A stretch of 64,000 bases of DNA from Rhexocercosporidium sp. MPI-PUGE-AT-0058 (GCA_020746875.1 JAGTJL010000012.1:434001-498000), one strand, 5' to 3'; numbered from the stretch's first letter, positions 34,206 to 46,490 are shown. The notes: generated by a model not told the origin, from the letters alone. Numbers and translations are program-made.

Positions 34206-34444
34206 GTATAATCTTTTCTCAGGAGGTTGTGGTTCGATGACATCATTACGTTGTCCGGGCTGGAGTCACTATCCTGCGTAAAGTCGCACACGTAAGAAGT
34301 AGATCATCAGTTCATTCTTGCAGGTAGACCGAGATCTCCATTGTGGCTTGAGGATGCGGTTGGGTATCAGATTCTGAGTTGTGGGGCCCTGTGAACTCTA
34401 ATCTTTGCACGAGGGCAAGGCTTTACGAACTCGGCTTTTTCTCA

Positions 34445-34860
34445 TTCTTCGTGATGGCGTGTCACACTTATCCTTGAGAAGTGGAGCACACCCTGGTGCT
34501 CGATGCTAGCGAATCTTGTCCCTTGCCCCCAGCCCCCTCGTCCACAGATTCCCATCGCGCGAGGTTCGAATATTCCGTGGGGCTATTACCTTGTGTTCTA
34601 GTGTGTCTTCATGCTGATCTGGTGTCTTAGGAAATCGATACAAGCGCCGAGCTGTTTATAGAACAAGCAAGTGGGCGATTAAGTGGGCGGGGAGGTATCA
34701 GTAATGATTAGTGTGCTTTCCCCACTTTAGCAAGCCACTACCAAAACTCAAAATTATGCCCCTGGTTTCTCGCTTAATTTATGCTTATTTAGACATATGC
34801 CATATCAATGGCCACTTTACAGGGTCTCCGGCATTCCCGCCGAAAATCACAATTTCCAAT
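34445..34860 (+). repeat. Dispersed repeat, copy B
   Basis: About 415 bp matching the reverse complement of copy C (37918-38321). Shared blocks include GGCGTGTCACACT, ATCGCGCGAGGTTCGAA, GTGCTGATCTGGTGTCTT, GGGCGGGGAGGTATCAGT and the family core with CTTATTTAGACATATGC. It lies 488 bp beyond the 3' end of the ferric-reductase gene. Confidence 0.85.
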
Positions 34861-35348
34861 ACCACTCTTCTTTACTTTGGGTGAGATAGAGTGGAGTTCT
34901 TGAAACCCAGGGAGGCGCATTGCCCTTCTGGTCTGTTTATAATCAACGGCCACAACCCGAGTTTTATAAGAATTCCATAGTGGCACGTTGCTTGCCTTCA
35001 CATCTATCAAAATCCATCTTGTACGATACTCAATGTCACAGCATACGACCTTTTATCTACCAACTATTTTGTTCGAGCGAAATAAAATGCACGGCTATAA
35101 ACTAAGGGGAGGTTTGAATCTACGCTAATTTTGGTGTGTAGTTTATTTCCGCCAGCGCCATTATCCATTTCAGATCCTCGGTTCTCTAGTCAAACCCAAG
35201 AGTAGATGCTGTGAATATTAGCATAAGGCATTATTCGGAAGATAGGATATACCCACTTATACAGGACGTTCAAGTGTCGTGCTCATTGCCAGCAAGCCAA
35301 TCAATTATTCTCCAAACAACTGAAAATTCCAAGCCAAGAGTGCAACAC

Positions 35349-37084
35349 CTACTCGGTTTGGAATTCCAGCTCCTGTAATCGAACCCCATGGTCTAGGTGC
35401 GGACGAACGAGGGCCCGAAGCTCGTCTCGGAACTTGCCAGTTCCGGAAACTACAAGTATCAGTATCTGCCTTGCCTCAAGGGGCAGCATGGAATTCTTTA
35501 CCCATAACAAGTATCTTGCCTCGCTTTTCTGATACTACCTGCAGTCTCTGGATATATTTCCCCGCCACCTCGTCTTGCAGGATCCCTTCAATGTCCGCCG
35601 TACCTGGATAGATAGTTGCACGCTTGCCGAATGGCACCTTGACGATGCCGGGGGCATTCACGTAAATTGAAATATCAAGGATCTATAACAGGTTCAGTTA
35701 GATGAGCGTTCTAGTAGCTGCTTCACTCACATAACTGTCGTCCAGAGTATCTTCATCCAAGGCGTCGTTCAACAGAGACTCTGCAGCCACGCCTATGTCT
35801 ATAGTCGTTAGCTCTCATCATAATTTAGAAAACGGGTTTTACCAAGACTTTGAAGCTGCCACACCAAATGAACCCGTCTTGTGCGAGTTTTGCAAGTTTG
35901 ATAACCGTGGATCAGTTCGCGGAGGTAGGACAACAGCGCAGCAATACCAAAGTCAGTCGCGACCATGAGAACGGTCTCGTACTCTACGACTGGTATGCTG
36001 ATGCCGTGCGGTCCGCTGAACAATACCAGACGAGGTATTATGTCTCGCGCATTAGTGGTTCCGTGACTGAAAAGATCACGTGTGAAGCCTCTTCGTGGTT
36101 GGATGAAGAGTTCCAACGTGCCTTGGTTACCCTCGACCCAGTTGGTCACCATAAATGGATGGCTCTGCAAGATGTACCAGCTGATAGAGGGGATCCATAT
36201 GTTGATATACTGGCCTGCTTTGACGTCAACTGGCCGAGACGCCGTGATCCGGATCCTGACTGTATCATTGGCACGCGTGATATAGGCTCGAGAAAAGTCA
36301 TGGTTCCAGGCCTTGTTTCGGAAGACAGCGGTCAAAAGCTGAAGGATGAATAGAGCAGCGACTATCCCAGCAAAAATGTATACGAATCGCCAAGGGAACT
36401 TAGATGCGGATATGAGATGTTGTATAGTGGAGTACATCACAAGTACAGCCAGAGCTTGATGAATACGGAGGAACAGCTCGTACGACGGGCGGCGGAAGAT
36501 AGGTATCGAGAGTAGGAGGAGAGAACAGAACTCTGAGCCGCCCTAGTGGTTGTTAATCGTTTGCATATGACCTGTTAAGGGATGGGAAACATTACGATCA
36601 GTCCATGGAGATTCTCTGGCACGCTCAAAGGAAAAGTCCCAGCACCACGAGCGACCACGACGAGGACGTGAAAGAGCACAAGAGCGAACGACATCATGCC
36701 CGCCGAGCGGTGAACCATCCGGAATGTCTTCAGGGAGACAGCGAATCGATCTGCGAGAAAGCTAAGATGCGTCCCAAGGAAGAGCGGCATCATATTGATC
36801 AAGGCCAGATTCGCTGCGCGGATGCCTACCTTTACGGCCGTCAACTTCCAAAATTCGAGGCAGTAGACGTTGGCGGTGATGTATGCTGTCTGCAAAATGA
36901 TGCCTGCTGGTGTCCATGGCCCAAGTGATGAATGTCGGTGGAGGACGCGTGGATAGATCAGGACTTTGCATAGCAAAAGAGTTACATATTCGACGAATTG
37001 CCAGATGTATAGACGAAAGGCAAGGACGAAGAATGCAGCAAAGATACTGCTGATGCAGACTGCATAGATTTCAACGGTCTCCAT
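35349..37084 (-). CDS. Ferric reductase-like transmembrane oxidoreductase (FRE family), 5 exons
   Basis: Exons 37084-36596, 36542-35843, 35798-35731, 35682-35502 and 35449-35349 keep phase and give 512 aa. The transmembrane half carries both haem-ligand pairs with 14-residue spacing: H125/H139 (MVHRSAGMM...LFHV) and H191/H205 (LRIHQALA...IQHL). The FAD-binding loop is QSHPFMV (H291-F293), followed by FSGPHG. The NADPH-binding region includes TDFGIAALLSYLRELI, HLVWQLQSL and the C-terminal VSGTGKFRDELRALVRPHL. Family members move electrons from cytosolic NADPH through FAD and two haems to reduce extracellular Fe(III) or Cu(II). All key motifs are intact. It is shorter than classical Fre proteins (about 600-700 aa) because the N-terminal extension is short. 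FRE genes are recurrent Starship cargo. Confidence 0.93.
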
Positions 37085-37379
37085 GACAGGAATGATATGA
37101 ATGAAGAGAATATTCGAGGGGAAATGAGTGAAAGGTGGATACGAGGGAGATGGGGGAAAGGAAGAATCCTGTGGAAGGAGAGGGAAGAGCGATGAGTCAA
37201 CGGATAGACTGTCCAGGCATATGCCAGATAAAACAGATGGCCATCACCAAAGTGAGGGCTGATGTGATGGGATAGGACCAGCAGAATAGGTATAGGAGCC
37301 AGAATATGCCCCCCGTAATAATCATCAAGATCGTGGACTTTGGGGATTATTCTTTGCGACTGCATAGAGGACTTTGGGG

Positions 37380-37515
37380 GGCAAGGGAATGAGGGACAAC
37401 GAAATTGAGGACAATGGAGTAGAGGACAATAGATTAGGGGGCAATGTATGAGAGGACAATGAACGAGGGGACAATGGATAAGAGGACAATAGAAGAGAGG
37501 ACGTGGATGAGGGGA
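37380..37515 (-). repeat. Minisatellite related to GGGACAATGGATTTA
   Basis: Imperfect 13-15 bp units of the form (G)AGGACAATGNA(T/C) are tandemly arranged. They create long spurious Pro/Leu/Cys-rich frames. The same unit recurs at 45.5-46.9 and 49.4 kb. Confidence 0.8.
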
Positions 37516-37917
37516 TGACGGAATAAAGACAAGGAGGAGGCCGCTATGTTTGCCGTACCAGCCCACCAGGGTTCAACATCGGTAAAATCGCGAAAGAATA
37601 CCAGCAAACGAGTAAGAATAAAAGTCTTCTCAAACATCCAGAAGTGAATGACTCTCTCACATCACGAGGTAGCTAGGAATAAAGAGCGTGCCTCTACATC
37701 GCCGTAGAAGTTCTTCTATTACAGCTTCCAAATCTTTCTTCGACCCCTTCCTGTTATGACTTGGCTCTGGTTCTCTTCGCTCCAAAGAGTGGGGTTGAAT
37801 GAATTTGCGAGCCGTAGCAGCCTCAAGTCTGACGATGATCTCTAATATGATAGGGGGCTTGAAACCTTAGGAACGAGGTTTTCATTAGTACCGTAAACAA
37901 AGTAAAGAGAGAACTGT

Positions 37918-38321
37918 ATTAGAAATTGTGAGAGGATGCTGAAAACCCTGTAAAATAGTCATTGATGTAGCATATGTCTAAATAAGCATAAATTAAGCGA
38001 GGAACCAGGGTGGAATTTTGAGTTTTAGAATGGCGTAGTAAGGGACATGTCCACCCCACTAAAAAAGCGCACCAGTCATCACTGATACCTCCCCGCCCGG
38101 TCAGTCGCCCACTTCCAAATTCTGTAAACGGCCCGGCGCTGTATCACTTTCCTCAAGACACCAGATCAGCACAAATGCACCATAGAATACGTGGTATTAG
38201 CTTCCCAAAACGTTCGAACCTCGCGCGATAGGAACCTGGCGACAAGGAACAAGACACGTCAGCATCGGCCACCAATTTTTGCCCCACTTCTCAAGGCTAG
38301 TGTGACACGCCGTCGGAAGAA
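37918..38321 (-). repeat. Dispersed repeat, copy C (inverted relative to B)
   Basis: The reverse complement matches copy B across about 400 bp with small gaps. Copies B and C therefore form an inverted pair around the ferric reductase gene at 35349-37084 and the minisatellite at 37.4 kb. Confidence 0.85.
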
Positions 38322-38411
38322 GAGTAGAGGTAGCTTGATTTATGAACTTTTTCAATGACTTCACTCTCTTTACGAAACTCAGATACCTGTCATCTAAACT
38401 GAAGCGAACAA

Positions 38412-39529
38412 CTACGCGCTGCATGAATAACTTCTCGGTGCCGTGACTTCAGCTGAAAATATCAAACCTAGAAGATCTTCTTTGCGAGTACGATGTTTCA
38501 ATAGTATATGCTAGGATTATTAGCACTCAGTCTTAATGAAAGAGAGTCACATACGTTTTGTAATTCGAGCGCGGACGCAGCCGATGTGGTCTCGGAAAGA
38601 AAGGCGACGGCGTCACCATCAGTAGGCCAACGACGCAGATTATCCACGCCAACCGCGCCATCGTCCTTGACGTACTTTTGCATTAATTCCATCATGATTG
38701 AACTAAGTGCTCTCACATCCCGAGGCTCGCCCGTCCCATCTACAGTTTCACAGCATTGCAGGTTAGCTGCTCTTGTCAGTTGAGGTTGAGGATTGGAACA
38801 TGATCTACCAACTAATTTTGAGATCGCCCTGAGCGCTGAGGAGGATAACTGAGCAGTGGAGAGATCCATGTTGGAACTTCTCGCGTTCGAGATAAACTAG
38901 GCCGCAGATGATCTTGCATGCTGTGTTAACGAGTGCACTGCACCAGACATAAAGAATCTCACCTGCTTGAGGATAGCTGCCAGCTGCCACTCATTGGGGT
39001 ACTTGACGCCCTCGACAATCTGCGAGAGAGAGATGGGTAGGTGCTCGAGGACGATGTAGAGGGACGTTTCGGTGGTGAAGGCATCGAGGACATCGACGAT
39101 ATTCTCGTGCGTTACGCGTTGGTGCCTTTCAAGTGCCTTCTCGGCCGCCGCCGAGGGAAACAATTTGATGGCAACCAGCCCAGAGTGTGGCGCTTTCCGT
39201 TCTGCCACCGTGATGGAGTTATCGAGGTGCTCGACATCGAGAACCTTCCTATACCAATCCCACGGCGACCCCATTCGTACTTGAAAGTCTCGCGGGAGGT
39301 TCCTTCTATACGCTTGTGCCTTGACCGTCTCCGTAGTACCGATAGGATCCTCCTCATCCGAGGGGCGGTATCGTTTCTTGCTCGGTCTGTTCCTTAAGGA
39401 CGAGTTTTGATCAGGAGAGCTGGAGCGTTGGCGCTGCTCATCGGGAGTATCACGAGCTGCGTGAGATGACGCTTCGGCTTGTGCCTTGCTGAAATCGACA
39501 GCCGTATGTGTTCGGGGCTGTGAATCCAT
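38412..39529 (-). CDS. Pseudokinase, 325 aa, 4 exons (copy 1 of 3)
   Basis: Exons 39529-38963, 38912-38813, 38766-38555 and 38510-38412 keep phase. An N-terminal disordered, charged region (about 1-85) precedes a shortened protein-kinase fold: a beta-3-like VAIKLF with its lysine, an alphaC-like block, a YIVLEHLPISLSQIVEG hinge and the catalytic-loop position QHGSLHCSVILLS followed by GDLKI. The canonical HRD Asp and the loop Asn are both replaced, and there is no DFG-type metal loop, so it is a predicted pseudokinase. The C-lobe is abbreviated (RDVRALSSIMMELMQKYV, TDGDAVAFLSETT). Two paralogues at 48126 and 56921 share exon structure, each with a second exon of exactly 100 nt. It is divergent from the DUF3723 gene, with 320 bp between them. 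Confidence 0.85.
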
Positions 39530-39849
39530 GCTGTATAGGAGACCTCGACGATTTGGGAACGAGAGGTTGAATGTCGTTCGATAATCAAGTAGGAAGGGAC
39601 AAAGAGCGAGCGGAAAGTGTGGAAGGGGATGGAAAAGCGTCGTAACAGTCCACTGGGGGAGGTGGCCTAGCTGAGCGTGGATGGTCTTGTTGAGGGTGTG
39701 AGCTTGCTAAATCAAGAAGCAGCACATTTTGGCTGCTTCCAGGGACCCGCAGAGAGTGACACACCCTCGCACCCTCCCACCCTCTCGCCCATTCCTCCTT
39801 CTTCCGTAAAAATCCCATTCAACTCAGACCTCGAGACAACATATGCCAT
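39530..39849. promoter_or_regulatory. Shared divergent promoter region
   Basis: 320 bp separate the oppositely oriented starts of the pseudokinase and DUF3723 genes, so the region probably drives both. It is pyrimidine-rich toward the DUF3723 start (CTCGCACCCTCCCACCCTCT). No specific factor site is assigned. Confidence 0.4.
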
Positions 39850-42463
39850 ATGCCACCGCCGTCGAGATTCGCTGATCGGGAGGAGAGGCTGGCCACTGAG
39901 GGGCGGGAGAAGTATCAAGGTACGGCTCGGATCAGACTTGAGGTGCTGCATTTCCCACAAAACGAGCCCCGAGAACTAGACCAGAAGAACGTCGAGAGAC
40001 TGAAGGGGTACTTTGAGAAGGGACAATGCCACAGGGTGGGGAGAAATCATATTCCAGCGGTGATCGATCAAGCTCAACTTTCCGAGGCGCTTCGGGATTC
40101 CAAGGTATCGGCTAAGACGCTGCTGAATAATACCGACCCTCACCCGGAGCTTAAATTTCCTGTCGGATCTCAGCTCCACTGCCTCCACGGGCGACACCGC
40201 ATTCAAGCAGCACGAGAGTCCCTCAAACCTAGGGACAGCTGGTGGACGGTAGACCTCTACCTCGCAGGTACGTGCCATCATTCCAGTCGAGGGTACCTTA
40301 ATTGACGCGGTTCTGCAGATGCCGACCATAAGCTCAAGACCGCCCTGATCGAGGAGTACGCGAACGAGAAGCCGCCGAGTGCTGGCGCAATCTACTGCAA
40401 GATCTACAAATACAGACAAGAGCGAGATCTTTACTCTGAGGGCAGGTGGCGGAGTCGTCTGTCAAAAAATGACACTCGATGTCTGAAGCAGCTCTCTCGT
40501 CATCCAGACCTCAAGGCAGCATTCGATGATCTGCTAGATCTACCTGGGCTCTGGGAGGACATGAGGATTAGTACGCTGAGCAAAGTGATCAGCATGGGGT
40601 GTAAAGAGGTGAGTCTGTCGTCGACTGACATACGTACCTGACCTGCTAAGGGAACAGAACGCCGTACACTATCTGAAGGGCATCAAAGATGTCTGGTCCC
40701 AGATCTTCCGTCATGATAAACAAGCGATGCGAATGCTCGACCATGCCACAGTGAAGGCCGTCGAGCTCACTTCTCCTAAACATTCCAAACGGGACGCGGA
40801 GATGCTCCATGGCCAGCTGGTCAATGGCCAGATCTTTGCCGCCTTCAACCTCCAGGACCGCGAGGTGATATGGAGCGAGTTAAGCAAGATCGCCGGCCTC
40901 ATCACTTCCTTTCTTTCTTTCTTCGCGGATATTAACTACCTGCACGCCTGCGCGTATGGTATGAGGCATCTGGTTGAGCCGTCTCCCACACAAACCTTGT
41001 GCAGTGCCCTGGATGCCATATTCTTTGGCGCCCCGGAGGATTGGGATTTAGCATACCGGTTGCTTTGGCTTTACATAATGCAGAACGTCACCGACTTGCC
41101 TCCTCCATCGGAGCTTCCATTGGAGGAGACCAAGACGAAGAGAAAGCGCCTGGCCAAGGCGCGGCCCGGAAAAGTGGACGAAGTGGTCTTGTCCAACTTC
41201 GCTGCTCTCGCTATCCGACTGGGGTTTAAGTCCGACCAAATCTCGGCGTTGAGCCAGCGATCGGCGGATCGGGAGATCGCGCGTGCTGCCTTGTTAAATG
41301 CACGGAAATCGGGCTGCTACGAATACACGAACGCTATTCTCGAGTCTAATGTGGAGCAGATCGTAAGGTTATTTGACACTGCCACACCCGTCCAAGTGGA
41401 ACAGGTGTGTCCGGCCTTCGTTAGCGATGATCCTGCGGCTTCAGGTGTCCGATGTGGGTTCCCAAATGATGAGGCACATGCACGGGATGCCGACGCCCTT
41501 TCTGTAGCCAACCTCCACGTGGAGGTGACCGAGCAAGGCGAAAGTGTCACGTCTTTCTTTGTGCGCAGATCTGTTTATTTTGCATTTTTTGGTAGACCAA
41601 ACGAGACTAGTACTGGTGGTAGTTCTCACCCGTCCCCTCCCCAAGATCCTAGTTTTGGAGAAGTGGAATCCTCGCCATTGCAACAGTCGCGTCCGAGTCA
41701 CGCATCAAACACAAGCGGCGGGGTGCAAGGAGGCCCAGAACACGAGGGGGCCGGTCGGGAAGGGAGTGTATTGGGGCAAGAAGGATTAGCCCGGTTGGAG
41801 CACGCGGCACGGCCCGGAGAGCAAGAGGGAATGGAGGTAGAAGTTTTGGTGCCAAACAGACAACTCGTATTACTGGACGATCCCAACAGTGCAAGAGAGG
41901 GGGTTGCCTCTTCACAGCCAACAGCGAGAGATCAGAGGCGAGGCACGTTCTTGGATCTAGAGAATCTTATAGCGGATGGACTTGCTAGCACTTCTCGAGG
42001 CCCTGCTACCGAGGACCACGAAGCGCTTGCTCGCTCATATCGGGATCTGATTGGTACAGATAACGTCGATACCAATGGTGACAGGCAAGAGCATCACCAG
42101 GCTCCAGACAAACAGTTGCAGATCTTGCCTGCGGCCTCTACAGTACGCATTGAGTTCAAAATTCACGAGCGAGACACTTGGAGGACCGATCGTAGTCTTC
42201 TAGTTGACATTTCTGATCCGTCCGAAGTGGAACGGGTGGCGAAGAAGTACATGAGAAAGGGAATACGGCCGTGTGACAGCTCACTCAAGGTGTTAGTCCC
42301 AAGAACATGCTTCCAAGCAGCCACTGCCGACGGGTCGAACACCATCCTCTTGGTCCCTGAGGATAGGATTAAGGTAAATAAGCAGCTTGTGGTGTCCGTA
42401 TCTAAGGAGATGCCTGAGGGGGAGCTTCCTCCAAGAGATAGGCAGAATAGAGCTCGTCAGTAG
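39850..42463 (+). CDS. DUF3723-family protein, 837 aa, 3 exons
   Basis: Exons 39850-40267, 40319-40608 and 40658-42463 keep phase. The N-terminal 500 residues have the family signature: ARIRLEVLHFPQNEPRE, then NVERLKGYFE, RNHIPAVID, FPVGSQLHCLHGRHRIQAA, WWTVDLYLA, and later LPGLWEDMRISTLSKVISM and IKDVWSQIF. The start of this domain, with its RNHIPAV and HGRHRIQ motifs, recalls ParB/sulfiredoxin-type folds, but that is only a resemblance. The C-terminal third is Ser/Gln/Glu-rich, low-complexity and probably disordered, with a final compact IEFKIHERDTWRTDRSL segment. Function is unknown. The family is fungal and is one of the gene classes repeatedly found as Starship cargo. A decayed homologue lies at 58428, also head to head with a pseudokinase. 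Confidence 0.9.
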
Positions 42464-42852
42464 TGGCCGGGAGCTAGAGCTGTGCCATGTTTCTTGATTC
42501 TTGTTGCCACGCGTTCGTCTAGTTCCTATTTCCATGTCATGAACAGGGATACTTGAATAAAATGATTAGATCACCTATTGTGCATACTTGTGACAGAAAC
42601 TGTCGTGAATTGGATCGTGTTGTGGTGTTTATTCTGTGACGATAGAAGTTAGTATTTGCACCCAGGAGGAGAGGCCCACACAACGCTCCTCCATATCCAG
42701 ACGAGAAAGGGCTCGAAAGGTGGGAAAGGGGGAATCAGTGTACAACATATGGCTCACAGGGGAACAAATTTGGTCGTTGCCTTATCATGGAAATAAGCAC
42801 AACCACTACTAGTACTTGTGACGGCTAGGACAGATAGGCTGGCACGGTTGGG

Positions 42853-43082
42853 GTGCCAGCGCAAAATGCTGGGTGGCACACCTGGTCGAGCACACATTAC
42901 GTGCCAGCCAAGTTGGGCCAGCACACTTTACGGGTTGGCGCGACTGGGTCAGCCCCATATTAAGGCTGACCCATTGTACGGGATGGCCCACTTGTGCCAA
43001 CCCGTAAAGTGTGCTGGCCCAACTTGGCTGGCACGTAATGTGTGCTCGACCAGGTGTGCCACCCAGCATTTTGCGCTGGCAC
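42853..43082. repeat. Near-perfect 87-bp-arm palindrome (hairpin element)
   Basis: Arms 42853-42939 and 42996-43082 are reverse complements over 87 bp with no mismatch that I could see. The 56-bp loop holds a nested inverted repeat (GGGTCAGCC at 42947 and GGCTGACCC at 42964). The arms also contain repeated GTGCCAGC / GGCCAGCACAC motifs. This is typical of a recently inserted foldback or MITE-like sequence. Transcripts would form a long hairpin. Confidence 0.95.
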
Positions 43083-43315
43083 ATATGTTGATCACCAGGT
43101 GAATGTATGACGTACAGTAAGTATGCTGCTTGAATTAACCCTGTGATGATTAGGTAAGGAAATATACACCGAATGTAATGATCCTCAATTGAGAAATGGG
43201 TGACGCAGGATGTTCAAGCAGTCGACTCGTCGAAGATTTGAGTCAGAAAGGCTCTCACGTAGTTAGGGCAGTATTTAAGAATCAGTCTAGCAGATGTGCA
43301 TTATCACTATTCTAT

Positions 43316-45413
43316 TTATACTAGGAAGAAATCTTCATCGAATTTCTCCATACTCTTTCCGTCTCCGAGATGCTCAGCGTCGTACAGGATGCTTCGGCTG
43401 GGAGAGCCAAAGACATGCGTGTCGAGAACTACCAAGCTATCATCGCCGGCTGGTTCCGACATTGTGAAAGAGCACGCCGGCGTTATGGGGCTAGGTGGGT
43501 ACAGTGGAGAGAGCGCCTCCTCTGTCAAGAAGGACGTGTAGTTTATCTCATCAGAGAATTCAAACAAGTCTTTCAGCGACCCACCTGCCCGCTCCCGAGA
43601 CTTCATATCGTGCTCGGACAACATCTCGAGTTTGAGTTTCTTGCTTGGCACACGCTGGTCTTCGACGACTTGCACCAGGAACGCCGTCAGGTTCTTAATA
43701 TCAGACTTTAATGTTGGTTGAGTTTGGTTTAAATGTGCTATAAGGGCATCCTCTTCAGGTTTGGAAAAGTCGCGGAAACTGTGCCTATCAAATCAGCTGT
43801 CCAGGGGAAGGTGGGTCTGCAACTTACGTCTCGTCTGGTATGTCTCGAGGAAGGAGGAGGAAGATACCGGCACCAAATTCTTTTGCTAATCTTGAGCATG
43901 TCCGGCCCAGGCCCATCCAGTTTCCAAATCTTCCCTTGGCGTCTTGCCGTGTGTCTCCTTCTTCCGTTAGCAACTGTGGGAGAAGGAAATCCACAAAGTC
44001 ATCATTTAGAGATCTTCTAGCTCCTTCGAAGGTGTCAGTTGTTCTCTGCCTCTTCCTTTCCCTTTTTGGGCGCGGGCTTGTTTGCCGAATCTTTGCCTCC
44101 TGCTCTTTTAAGCCGTGTATGTTTGCGAGATATAGTCGACGATAGAAATCAGGGAAGTAATCATCACTCGAGAGTATTTCGTACTGCGCTTGATACTTAG
44201 CTAACAGTCTTTTTATCCTGTCTGCAGCCGTCTCTCGCGGCTCTGTGATCTCAGGTGTCTTGTCCAGACCCTCCAGAAGCGATGCCCTCTGTGACCGGAG
44301 GTAGTGCCATAAGTTGGATATTTCGGGGTTTGGGATCCTGGACAACATATCTGGAGAGATCGTAGAACCAGTCAGCAAAGCAAGCGGATCTGCGAGACGT
44401 GTATGTCGTTCTTCTGTCTGGATTCGAAACGGATCGATCAAAGGGGAGGCTTCTTTAGACCCAAACAGTTAGCTAGATGCAAAACGGGGATGGTAGGGCT
44501 CACTTCTCGGCACGTCATCGCTTTGATCTGTATCTAGACTGCTATTGCCTAGTCCAGCAGTAGAGACCGGTGGGGTAAATATAACAGGAGTGTCGGTGGA
44601 TGTAGTTTTGTGCGACACGGTTGATCTCGACATTAGCAGGCTCTGGCTCTCTAGTTGGTACGAAGGACCTCGCAGAGGGATTATCTGCATAAGGGCGCAG
44701 GAGTTCACGCTTGAGGGGCTCTGGGAAGTTGTCTGCTCGGTGGCGAGCGTATCTTCGTACGCCTGAGCTGGACTTCTGCTATGGTATTGCGAAAGACAGG
44801 CACTGTCAGAGACAAGACAAGGTGGAACTCCGGACGAATCGTCAACATCGGAGTAGTTGGTTTCGTCTTCAAATCCATCGTCTGTTACCGCATCTGCTCC
44901 ATCCTCCACATTTGATCTGCTCATCGATTTGCTGTATACATTAGCAGGGTGACGGGCATCGGTGCCAGCAGCGTAATTTCTAGCCCCATTATGGATAACA
45001 CTCAGAGAGCTGGCATCGTCACATGTTTGGTGGTCAGTTATTAACGACAGGATCCCAGGAGTGCGCAGTCCTTCAGACAGGGCGGTTTCAGTGATTGATG
45101 ATGCAGGAGGAACTGCGATGGCACTGACACGGGCTTGGTCGATCTGTCCACTGACGATATTAGAGAATTCCTTGAGCAGGCATGCAGAATATCCATCAGT
45201 AACAAGGACTTCTGTTATATATATCCAGGTTCGAAGAAGCGTTTGGAGTTGATTCTCTGGAGTATAATCGCTGGTGACATTTTCTCCCATGGCGATGGAG
45301 GTTACGGAGAGAAGGAGAAGCTCACGGGCACCGTTGCAGTTATTAAGGAACTGGCAACTTTGGTGGGGCTCCGGTCCGTCATGCCAAGGCCAGCCACCAA
45401 ACCAGGGATCCAC
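43316..45413 (-). CDS. Hypothetical protein, 664 aa, 3 exons
   Basis: Exons 45413-44504, 44449-43828 and 43778-43316 keep phase, with consensus splice sites. The N-terminus (ENQLQTLLRTWIYITEVLV) is helical. The central part of exon 1 is Ser/Thr/Asp-rich and probably disordered. Exon 2 is predominantly helical and charged (AADRIKRLLAKYQAQYEIL, KEQEAKIRQTSPRPKRERKR). Exon 3 contributes IKNLTAFLVQVVEDQRVP and an acidic, Ser/Pro-rich tail. No known domain is recognised. The precise start is uncertain, since a GTGAGT lies just before the ATG and could be an intron donor. It lies within the repeat-rich block but does not itself carry repeats. Confidence 0.7.
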
Positions 45414-45529
45414 TCACGCTGCAAATGAACGAGCTGATGCAAGATGCCGAACTCTGATGTTGCTTGATGTGTATAAATAGCTGTGCGAAGACGAGCGAAG
45501 ACGACTTCGGTGCGCTTAGCTAATGGCAA

Positions 45530-45881
45530 TGGATTTAGGGACAATGGATTTAGGGACAATGGATTGAGGGGACACTGGATTTAGGGACAATGGATTTAGG
45601 GACACTGGATTGAGGAACAATGGATTTAGGGGCAATGGATTTAGGGACAATGGATTGAGGGGACACTGGATTTAGGGACACTGGATTGAAGGATAATGGA
45701 TTTAGGGGCAATGGATTTAGGGACAATGGATTGAGGGGACACTGGATTTAGGGACAATGGATTTAGGGACACTGGATTGAGGGACAATGGATTTAGGGGC
45801 AATGGATTTAGGGACAATGGACTGAGGGCCAATGGATTTAGGTATACTGGACTGAGGGACAATGGATTTAGGGACACTGGA
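45530..45881. repeat. Minisatellite array, left part
   Basis: Long tandem array of GGGACAATGGATTTA with GGGACACTGGATTGA variants. The frames it creates (repeating SLNPL) are spurious. The array continues at 46290-46487 and 46755-46903, and is interrupted by two inserted elements. Confidence 0.95.
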
Positions 45882-46289
45882 CCACCAGGGGGTGCAGGAA
45901 TTCGTGGGACAGAATCGGAAACCCCACCAAAAATCGGACTTTTCAGGACTTTATTAAATAACCACCTATTAATAAAAATACTTGAAATTAAAGAAATAGA
46001 TGGTTAATACTTCGAAATTAAAGTTCTACTTATTAATTTAAGACTCATGATTGTAAGTATTTATTAATTAAAGAAATTTAAAAAAGCAAAAAGTTATCAC
46101 TTTTAAATAGAATTTATATAAGATATAACGTAAATAAAAGGAATATATTATGATAAGGTTATACAAGTTTATATTTAATATTCGAAATGATATTTTTGAA
46201 ATTTTTATTAGAAGTTGTGATTTTAATTACTTCTTAAAGTTGATGGAGTTCTCGGTTATAGTCCCACGAAATCCTGCACCCCCTGGTGG
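45882..46289. mobile_element. 408-bp AT-rich element with 29-bp terminal inverted repeats
   Basis: Ends 45882-45910 and 46261-46289 are reverse complements with one mismatch (CCACCAGGGGGTGCAGGA...), and weaker similarity continues inward for about 20 bp. The interior is very AT-rich, unlike its surroundings, and encodes nothing. It interrupts the minisatellite cleanly, as a non-autonomous DNA element (MITE) would. The target duplication is at most one or two bases and is not clear. Confidence 0.88.
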
Positions 46290-46487
46290 ACTGAGGGACA
46301 ATGGATTTAGGGGCAATGGATTTAGGGACAATGGATGAGAGGACAATGGATTGAGGGGACACTGGATTTAGGGACACTGGATTTAGGGACAATGGATTGA
46401 GGGACAATGGATTTAGGGACACTGGATTTAGGGACAATGGATTGAGGGGACACTGGATTTAGGGACAATGGATTTAGGGCCAATGCT
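46290..46487. repeat. Minisatellite array, middle part
   Basis: Continuation of the GGGACAATGGATTTA array between the two inserted elements. Confidence 0.93.
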
Positions 46488-46490
46488 TTA

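Noticed and set aside
37000..37566. Pro/Leu/Cys-rich open frame on the minus strand
   Set aside because: It is a translation of minisatellite units and runs into the start of the ferric-reductase gene; not a real protein.
42809..43102. Nearly identical open frames on both strands
   Set aside because: A consequence of the palindrome at 42853-43082.
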